Part shown: piece by piece, positions 21,847 to 26,638 of the stretch
Numbering within the stretch: the first letter of the stretch is position 1
Layout: the number at the start of each line of letters is the position of its first letter
DNA from: CAZRUA01 sp964603125
GTDB lineage: Bacteria > Bacteroidota > Bacteroidia > B-17B0 > Aurantibacillaceae
Assembly (NCBI GenBank): GCA_964603125.1
Contig: CAZRUA010000047.1
Location: 1-26,638, forward strand
Length of the DNA: 26,638 bases
Reading direction: 5' to 3'
Position numbers and translations under genes: made by a program
The notes under the pieces: generated by a model
The model's database searches: none
The model's input: the letters and a program-made list of their open reading frames with translations, nothing else
What the model was told of the DNA's origin: nothing

Positions 21847-24120
21847 TTATTTAATGCTAACTATTTTAAACTCCACTCTACGATTTTTTTGATGTTCGGC
21901 TTTTGAGCATTGAGCATCATCACCACATTTATTTACCAATTCCTCTTCACCCATGGTTAATACGGCTACTATTCTGCTTCTGTCAAAACCATGCTTTTCT
22001 AAATACTTAATTGTTGATTCTGCACGTTTAACAGATAATTTTTTATTGTAGTCATTTGTACCTCGTGCATCACAATGTGCTGAGATTTTTATTACAGCCT
22101 TTGTATACTTAGCTAATTTCAATAAATTTTCATCTAAAGTTTTACTGGCATCACCACGTATGTTAAACTTATCAAAACTAAAATAAATGTTCTCTAATTT
22201 AAAGCCTAAAACTCCAATTCCAGTTGTATCAACTCCTTCTCCTGTATGCGTTCCTGTAATACCGTCAGCACCGCCCATAACAAGCTCAGTAAACTCTTTT
22301 GGCTTATCAGCTGAATCTCTAACTAAAATAGTTTTAAAATAGCAATAAGAATTATTTTTATCTGTTTTAACTTCAATTTTAACATCAAGATTCTTTTTCT
22401 CAGTTATTCGTTTTGAAAAAACATCAGCGGTTTGACCAATCAGCTCTTCACCATTTACAAACCATTTCTTCGACACAATTTTCTCTTCCTTTAGCATACT
22501 ACAAGAAGCATCAAAAACTAAAGTATCGCCTAAATAGGTTGTATCTAAAGATCTAAAGCCTATATGATTTACATTTTTAATATCAAGCTCCTTGTACTCT
22601 TCATTTTTTTCAATTGTGCCAGTCTCAACATCTACAACATCAACTGTAATTTTATAGAATCCCGGATGAATATAAGTATGATCAAGCTTTTGCCCTATAG
22701 CTTTAGTTCCATCACCAAAATTCCAAATGTAATTCACCTTCTTACCAATAGAATCAATAGAGGCTCTTGCGTCTACAGTCACTGTATATGTTTTATTTGG
22801 GTAGGGAGAACAATCCGCTACAAAAATTCTATAAATATCCATATCTCCATATCCACCTGTTCTTGATGAGGAAAGGAATCCATGATTCTCTTCAGCATTG
22901 ATAGTTAAGAATACATCATTTGCTGGAGAGTTAATTGGTTCACCCATATTTTCAGGAATACTCCATTTTGAGCCATCCCAAGTACTCTTAAATAAATCAA
23001 AACCACCAAAACCAGGTCTGCCATTAGATGCAAAATACAATGTTTTTCCGTCTTCTGAAATTTGAGCACCTTCTTCATCCATCACTGTATTAATTTCACC
23101 ACCCAAATTTATTGCTGCTCCCCACTCACCCTTCTCATCCTTTTTTACCATCCAAATATCTCTGCCACCAAATCCACTTCTTTCTTCTGTTGAAAAAAAC
23201 ATAGTTTTTCCATCTGTGCTTAAAGATGCGTGATTTTGATATGCATCAATATTAATGTGTTGATCTAATTTTTTAGGAGAACTCCAAGAATTACCCTTTT
23301 TTACACATTCATAAAGAATTCCATCTTTAAAAGTAAATAGTTTTTGACCATCATGAGTAACCGACACAACTGATTCGTGGTACTTTGTATTTGGTATTTG
23401 CGAAACTTCATCGCCTGTAAATAATGTTGCTTGTCCATAAACACCACTTTCACCTTCTATTCTGGCAATATACATATCCTCGTAAAATTGCTGATCAACA
23501 TCATCAATTTGATTGTTAATTTTACTAGGTCTACGAGAGGTGAATAAAATAACTGAATCATTATGTGTAGAAACTGGAACGTACTCAGGGTAAATAGAAT
23601 TAATGCTTTTCCCTGCATTTTCAACTTTAATACCAGCTCTCTCCTCAACATTAATATTAGATTGAGCATATTCACAATTTGAAATGTGATTTCGCAACTC
23701 CTTTTGAAATTCCAATCCATCGGGCGAATCATCAATCCATCTCACCATGCGATGAAAATAATTTAAAGCTTTATCGTATTGTTTTCTTTGTTGATAATAA
23801 CAGCCCAGCTCATAAATTAATTCATGCAAAGTATCCTTTTTTGTTAGTCTTTCAGCATTAACAAGATACTTACCAGCCTCATCTGTATGGTCCATATATT
23901 CCGTTAAAAGCAATCCTAACTCACAATTTACATTGTAATTTGAACTATCTTTTGCATAAGCCTTTAGATAAGTTTCGCGTGCTTTATATATTTCACCTTT
24001 AAGAGTGTAATTACGCGCCTTTTTTACAAGTCTTTTAACTGATTGAGCATATAAACCATCAGCAGAAAAAAAGAAAACCGCTAATAGTAATAAAAAGAAA
24101 AATCTATTTTTTTTGAACAT
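21847..24120 (-). CDS. TPR-PD40-PKD-OmpA envelope protein (PorE-like architecture)
   Basis: A 757-residue exported protein from ATG at 24118-24120. Order: signal peptide (about 1-26, FFFLLLLAVFFFSADGLYAQ); TPRs (about 28-135); PD40/WD40-like propeller blades (about 165-440; YPEYVPVSTHNDSVILFTS, ISEDGKTLYFASNGRPGFGGFDLF); a PKD domain (about 453-493, NYIWNFGDGTKAIGQKLDHTY) and a second Ig/PKD-like segment (to about 590); and an OmpA peptidoglycan-binding domain (about 640-757, YFSFDKFNIRGDASKTLDEN, HCDARGTNDYN, LSVKRAESTIKYLEKHG, KNRRVEFKI). P. gingivalis PorE, a type IX secretion component, has TPR, WD40, a carboxypeptidase-like fold and OmpA; here PKD replaces that fold, so the similarity is architectural. 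It probably anchors an outer-membrane complex to peptidoglycan. The frame extends 7 codons upstream to a TTG (24141), but the signal peptide fits the ATG. Confidence 0.88.
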   Translation of the reverse strand: MFKKNRFFFLLLLAVFFFSADGLYAQSVKRLVKKARNYTLKGEIYKARETYLKAYAKDSSNYNVNCELGLLLTEYMDHTDEAGKYLVNAERLTKKDTLHELIYELGCYYQQRKQYDKALNYFHRMVRWIDDSPDGLEFQKELRNHISNCEYAQSNINVEERAGIKVENAGKSINSIYPEYVPVSTHNDSVILFTSRRPSKINNQIDDVDQQFYEDMYIARIEGESGVYGQATLFTGDEVSQIPNTKYHESVVSVTHDGQKLFTFKDGILYECVKKGNSWSSPKKLDQHINIDAYQNHASLSTDGKTMFFSTEERSGFGGRDIWMVKKDEKGEWGAAINLGGEINTVMDEEGAQISEDGKTLYFASNGRPGFGGFDLFKSTWDGSKWSIPENMGEPINSPANDVFLTINAEENHGFLSSSRTGGYGDMDIYRIFVADCSPYPNKTYTVTVDARASIDSIGKKVNYIWNFGDGTKAIGQKLDHTYIHPGFYKITVDVVDVETGTIEKNEEYKELDIKNVNHIGFRSLDTTYLGDTLVFDASCSMLKEEKIVSKKWFVNGEELIGQTADVFSKRITEKKNLDVKIEVKTDKNNSYCYFKTILVRDSADKPKEFTELVMGGADGITGTHTGEGVDTTGIGVLGFKLENIYFSFDKFNIRGDASKTLDENLLKLAKYTKAVIKISAHCDARGTNDYNKKLSVKRAESTIKYLEKHGFDRSRIVAVLTMGEEELVNKCGDDAQCSKAEHQKNRRVEFKIVSIK

Positions 24121-24164
24121 AACAAAATTGTAAAGACCCAAAACACAAGCGTCTTTTTCAATAG

Positions 24165-24172
24165 CAAATATA
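24165..24172 (-). promoter_or_regulatory. Bacteroidetes -7 element for the OmpA-family operon
   Basis: On the minus strand this reads TATATTTG, an exact TAnnTTTG match, 44 nt before the ATG at 24120. No TTG is found at the -33 spacing. The implied start site (about 24160) gives a leader of roughly 40 nt, longer than for the other promoters seen here. Confidence 0.5.
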
Positions 24173-24197
24173 AGAAAATGTTTGTAAAAGTCTTAAA

Positions 24198-24227
24198 TTG
24201 TCGATAAAAATCAACGTTTTGTCGATA
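24198..24227. repeat. Direct repeat TTGTCGATA x2, 21 bp apart
   Basis: TTGTCGATA occurs at 24198-24206 and again, identically, at 24219-24227. The start-to-start distance of 21 bp is two helical turns, so both copies face the same side of the DNA. The pair lies about 40-70 bp upstream of the inferred start of the OmpA-family transcript, a typical activator position, and just past the 3' end of the stress-protein gene. Nine-bp direct repeats with a 12-bp spacer match the layout, though not the consensus bases, of LytTR-type regulator sites. Confidence 0.4.
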
Positions 24228-24246
24228 CTAAGTTTCACGTGTATAT

Positions 24247-25077
24247 CTATCCTGCTATGGTAATTAGAGGGACTGGAGTAACAAAAGCAATGGTTTTGGT
24301 AATACTTGGATAAAATATCTTATGAACTATCGAGTGTTTTTTAGGCTCCATAATTATTAAATCAACATTATGCTCGTTAACAAACTTAACTAACGATGCT
24401 ACTACATCATCTTCCGAAAATATGTAAGTTTTGTGTTCCGTAGTTTCAAGTTTTTTCTCCACCAAATTATCAAGTTCAGCTTCACTTTTATCTATTAAAT
24501 GATCAGATGGAATAATATGCACGACACTTAATTTTGAACCCAATATTTGATTTAAATACTTAACCTGAATTAAACCCGTCAACTTGGTTAAATCACTATT
24601 ATATTGGCAAGCATAAGCAATATTTTTAACCTTCCTAAAATGATAATCAGGAGGAATAATAAAAACTGGAACCTTACTAATTTTTGAAAAAGAAACAGCA
24701 TTGCTTCCAAATAAAGCTCGCTCAAGCTTATTACTGCCACCGGTAACACCCATAATAACCAAATCAATATCCTTTTCATTCACATAGTTATTTATTGAAT
24801 CAACAATGTCTCCTTCAACAACAGCGCAATTAATTTCACCTAAAAAATTAAATTTCTCTTTAAATATTTTTGCTTTCTCATTAAGAACTTCTAATGTATT
24901 TTTTTTTGTATCAATGGTTGAATAAACCATAACATTATACTCCGTTGCAACTACAGCAACTGGCTCAACATTAAGCAAAACAATGTTCGCTGTTAAAAAA
25001 TTACCTAAACCAATAGCATAAGCTAATGCATTATCCGAATTTTTTGAAAAATCTATGGGAACTAAAATATTATTCAT
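24247..25077 (-). CDS. Tandem-domain universal stress protein (UspA family)
   Basis: A 276-residue cytoplasmic protein made of two Usp domains. Domain 1 (about 1-143) opens with NILVPIDFSKNSDNALAYAIGL and has the phosphate-binding loop GVTGGSNKLERALFGSNA (about 110-127) followed by KVPVFIIP. It resembles the ATP-binding motif G-x2-G-x9-G-S/T but with one extra residue in the spacer. Domain 2 (about 148-276) has KNIAYACQYNSD and ends in TPVPLITIAG, and lacks a Gly-rich loop, so at most one nucleotide site is expected. Double-Usp proteins are common in Bacteroidota; the signal they respond to is unknown. It is divergent from the beta-CASP gene, with a 115-bp shared intergenic region. A minus-strand CAACTTTG (25093-25100) is one mismatch from the -7 consensus. 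Confidence 0.92.
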   Translation of the reverse strand: MNNILVPIDFSKNSDNALAYAIGLGNFLTANIVLLNVEPVAVVATEYNVMVYSTIDTKKNTLEVLNEKAKIFKEKFNFLGEINCAVVEGDIVDSINNYVNEKDIDLVIMGVTGGSNKLERALFGSNAVSFSKISKVPVFIIPPDYHFRKVKNIAYACQYNSDLTKLTGLIQVKYLNQILGSKLSVVHIIPSDHLIDKSEAELDNLVEKKLETTEHKTYIFSEDDVVASLVKFVNEHNVDLIIMEPKKHSIVHKIFYPSITKTIAFVTPVPLITIAG

Positions 25078-25120
25078 GTTTCTTTTTTAATACAAAGTTG
25101 AACCTAAAACCAAACGATTT

Positions 25121-25168
25121 TGATAACCTTTATCATTATGAGACATGACTTTTATCATATTGGATAAA
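25121..25168. promoter_or_regulatory. Two GATAA/TTATC inverted repeats between divergent genes
   Basis: TGATAA-CCT-TTATCA (25121-25135) is a perfect inverted repeat. TTTATC-N6-GATAAA (25151-25168) is a second one made of the same TTATC/GATAA half-sites, in opposite order, and it covers the -33 TTG (25160-25162) of the beta-CASP promoter. The arrangement suggests an operator for a dimeric regulator controlling one or both divergent genes. Confidence 0.4.
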
Positions 25169-25188
25169 TATCACACGCTATAACTTTG
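25160..25188 (+). promoter_or_regulatory. Complete Bacteroidetes promoter (TTG-N18-TAACTTTG)
   Basis: TTG at 25160-25162 and TAACTTTG at 25181-25188 are separated by 18 bp, matching the phylum's -33/-7 promoter (TTG, about 19 bp, TAnnTTTG). This is the best promoter in the window. The ATG of the beta-CASP gene is only 4 nt beyond the -7 box, so the transcript would be leaderless or nearly so. Confidence 0.65.
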
Positions 25189-25192
25189 AAAA

Positions 25193-26593
25193 ATGCAAAT
25201 AAAATTCATAGGTGCTACAGAAACTGTAACAGGAAGTAAACACTTGATTAGGACAGAAACAGATTTTACGCTTTTACTTGATTGCGGCCTTTACCAAGGG
25301 CTTGGAAAACAGACAGAAACACTGAACAGAAACTTAGATTTAAACCCAAAAGAAGTTGATGTCGTTGTTCTTTCTCATGCACATATAGATCATTCGGGAA
25401 ATTTACCTTTATTAGTGAAATCAGGATTTAATGGTAAAATTTATTGTACACCCCCAACATTAAAAGTGGTTGAAGTATTATTGATGGACAGTGCTAAAAT
25501 TCACGTAGGAGATGTTGCACATGTAAACAAATTTAGACTTAAAAATAACTTAGAACTTCTCGAACCAATTTATAATGAAAATGATGTTGAGAAATGTTTA
25601 AAGCATTTTAAAACTGTACCGTATAATGCAAAATTTAAACTTAATGATGAAGTAGAGCTAACCTTTACCGATGCTGGGCATATTTTAGGAAGTGCCGTTA
25701 TTAATTTAAAAATTACTGAAAAAACGCAAACCCAATATTTAACTTTTACAGGAGACGTAGGTCGCTACAGCGACATGTTATTAAAAGATCCAAGCCCATT
25801 TCCTCAAGCAGATTATATTATATGTGAATCAACCTATGGAAATAAACTACATGAAAGCGATGAAGATGCTGAATCGAAGTTTTTAGATATCGTTATTGAT
25901 ACATGTCAACGTAAAAAAGGCAAACTAATTATTCCTGCATTTAGCCTAGGTAGAACGCAAGAAATTGTTTTCATGTTGGATAAATTAAAAAACAAAAATC
26001 TACTTCCCAACTTTAAAGTATTTGTTGACAGCCCATTATCTACAAGTATTACCAACATTATGCGCGATCATGTTTATTGCTTCAATGATAAATTACAAGA
26101 ATATATTAAAACTGATAAAGATCCATTTGGATTTAATAACTTAACCTATATTCGTGATAAAGAAGACTCAATTGCTTTGAACGATTTGAATGAGCCTTGT
26201 ATTATTCTTTCTGCCTCAGGAATGATGGACGCTGGAAGAATAAAGTTTCATTTGCAAAACACCCTTGATAATGCAAAAAACACGTTACTGATAGTTGGTT
26301 ACTGTTCTCCGAACTCCTTAGGTCGACAATTAAGAGACGGTAAAAAAGCCGTTAAAATATTTGGACAAGAAATTGAAGTGAAAGCTGATGTCAAAATAAT
26401 TGACTCTTATAGTGCACATGCCGACTATAATGAACTATTAAAGTTTTTGAGCTGCCAGGACAAAAATTTAATACAAAAAATATTCCTTGTCCACGGTGAA
26501 AATGAATCGAAAATTGGCTTCAAAGAAATACTGAATAAAAAAGGATACAAAGAAGTAATTTTACCAAATAAATATGAAGTATTTAATCTTTAA
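25193..26593 (+). CDS. Metallo-beta-lactamase/beta-CASP RNase-like protein (CPSF/Ysh1 type)
   Basis: 466 residues, full length for the bacterial MBL-fold, beta-CASP and RMMBL family, zinc-dependent nucleases that process RNA (some act as endo- or 5' exonucleases). It begins MQIKFIGATETVTGSKHLI, the family's standard N-terminus. Zinc-site motif 2 is H62-A-H64-I-D66-H67 in LSHAHIDHSGN; motif 3 is FTDAGHILGSA (His about 163); motif 4 is FTGDVGRYS (Asp about 187). The beta-CASP part follows from about residue 205 with ESTYGN, then SASGMMDAGRI (about 345), the RMMBL motif SYSAHADYNEL (His about 405) and LVHGE. All metal ligands appear present, so I expect an active cytoplasmic hydrolase, probably on RNA. 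It lacks the KH domains of archaeal relatives. It is divergent from the stress-protein gene. Confidence 0.93.
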   Translation: MQIKFIGATETVTGSKHLIRTETDFTLLLDCGLYQGLGKQTETLNRNLDLNPKEVDVVVLSHAHIDHSGNLPLLVKSGFNGKIYCTPPTLKVVEVLLMDSAKIHVGDVAHVNKFRLKNNLELLEPIYNENDVEKCLKHFKTVPYNAKFKLNDEVELTFTDAGHILGSAVINLKITEKTQTQYLTFTGDVGRYSDMLLKDPSPFPQADYIICESTYGNKLHESDEDAESKFLDIVIDTCQRKKGKLIIPAFSLGRTQEIVFMLDKLKNKNLLPNFKVFVDSPLSTSITNIMRDHVYCFNDKLQEYIKTDKDPFGFNNLTYIRDKEDSIALNDLNEPCIILSASGMMDAGRIKFHLQNTLDNAKNTLLIVGYCSPNSLGRQLRDGKKAVKIFGQEIEVKADVKIIDSYSAHADYNELLKFLSCQDKNLIQKIFLVHGENESKIGFKEILNKKGYKEVILPNKYEVFNL

Positions 26594-26606
26594 ACAAGCG
26601 TTTACC

Positions 26607-26614
26607 TATATTTG
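26607..26614 (+). promoter_or_regulatory. Bacteroidetes -7 element for the gene at the right edge
   Basis: TATATTTG is an exact TAnnTTTG match ending 14 nt before the ATG at 26629, the same spacing as for paaZ. No TTG occurs at -33. The TTTG is also the left arm of a small inverted repeat, TTTGTT-AAAA-AACAAA (26611-26626), which may be compositional. Confidence 0.45.
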
Positions 26615-26628
26615 TTAAAAAACAAACT

Positions 26629-26638
26629 ATGACACAAA
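26629..26638 (+). CDS. Start of a truncated gene (first three codons only)
   Basis: ATG ACA CAA begins at 26629, 35 nt after the beta-CASP stop, and runs off the window. Support comes only from the exact -7 element upstream at the same distance as for paaZ; the product cannot be named. Confidence 0.35.

Noticed and set aside
20879..24120. Type IX secretion sorting domain at the C-termini of the two envelope proteins
   Set aside because: One ends in an OmpA domain and the other in a beta-like stretch without the usual conserved sorting-domain motifs.
24121..24141. TTG start at 24141 for the OmpA-family gene, adding seven residues
   Set aside because: The ATG at 24120 begins a standard signal peptide (MFKKNRFFFLLLL), while the extension GLYNFV adds nothing conserved.
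26611..26626. TTTGTT-AAAA-AACAAA hairpin as a terminator of the beta-CASP gene
   Set aside because: The stem is only six A/T-rich pairs, no T-run follows, and it sits between an exact -7 box and the next ATG, so it is more likely promoter or leader sequence.

Overview
The window looks like ordinary chromosomal DNA of a Bacteroidota bacterium (Flavobacteriia or a related uncultured lineage; I cannot place it more finely). The support is: visible A/T richness; several exact matches to the Bacteroidetes -7 promoter element TAnnTTTG; signal peptides ending in AQ, SQ or GQ; and a gene set typical of the phylum (S46 dipeptidyl-peptidase of the DPP11 type, DUF4199 protein, Rho with a long Q/N-rich insert, TPR-PD40-PKD-OmpA protein, TPR-SpoIIE phosphatases). 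I saw no tRNA, rRNA, CRISPR array, insertion sequence or phage gene, and there is no gene-free stretch longer than about 170 bases.

Layout. 1-1460 (+): the 3' end of an S46 peptidase, then a glycosyltransferase. 1464-4461 (-): DUF4199 membrane protein, rho and an unrecognised acidic protein, transcribed in the order hypothetical, rho, DUF4199. 4504-6172 (+): an O-antigen-ligase-like polymerase/ligase followed by two very small membrane proteins, tightly coupled. 6240-8342 (+): paaZ, the bifunctional ring-opening enzyme of phenylacetate catabolism, standing apart from other paa genes. 8347-20875 (+): the centrepiece, six consecutive paralogues that each have a signal peptide, six or seven periplasmic TPRs, one membrane span, a coiled-coil linker and a cytoplasmic SpoIIE/PP2C phosphatase domain. 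20879-24120 (-): a convergent two-gene unit encoding a TPR-PD40-PKD-OmpA envelope protein and a secreted protein of unknown family. 24247-25077 (-): a tandem universal stress protein. 25193-26593 (+): a beta-CASP metallo-beta-lactamase RNase-like protein, divergent from the stress protein. A promoter and start codon of one more gene lie at the right edge.

How the genes may work together. The six TPR-SpoIIE proteins look like transmembrane receptors that read something in the periplasm and control a Ser/Thr phosphatase inside the cell. All five acidic metal-site motifs are intact in all six, and the linker that joins sensor to enzyme is almost invariant, while the TPR sensor regions have diverged strongly. 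That is the pattern expected of one output module fed by many inputs. No anti-sigma kinase or STAS-domain substrate is encoded in the window, so the target is unknown. The first array gene begins only 4 nt after paaZ, so at least the start of the array is probably transcribed from the paaZ promoter. The six-gene array is the strongest candidate in this window for an under-described system.
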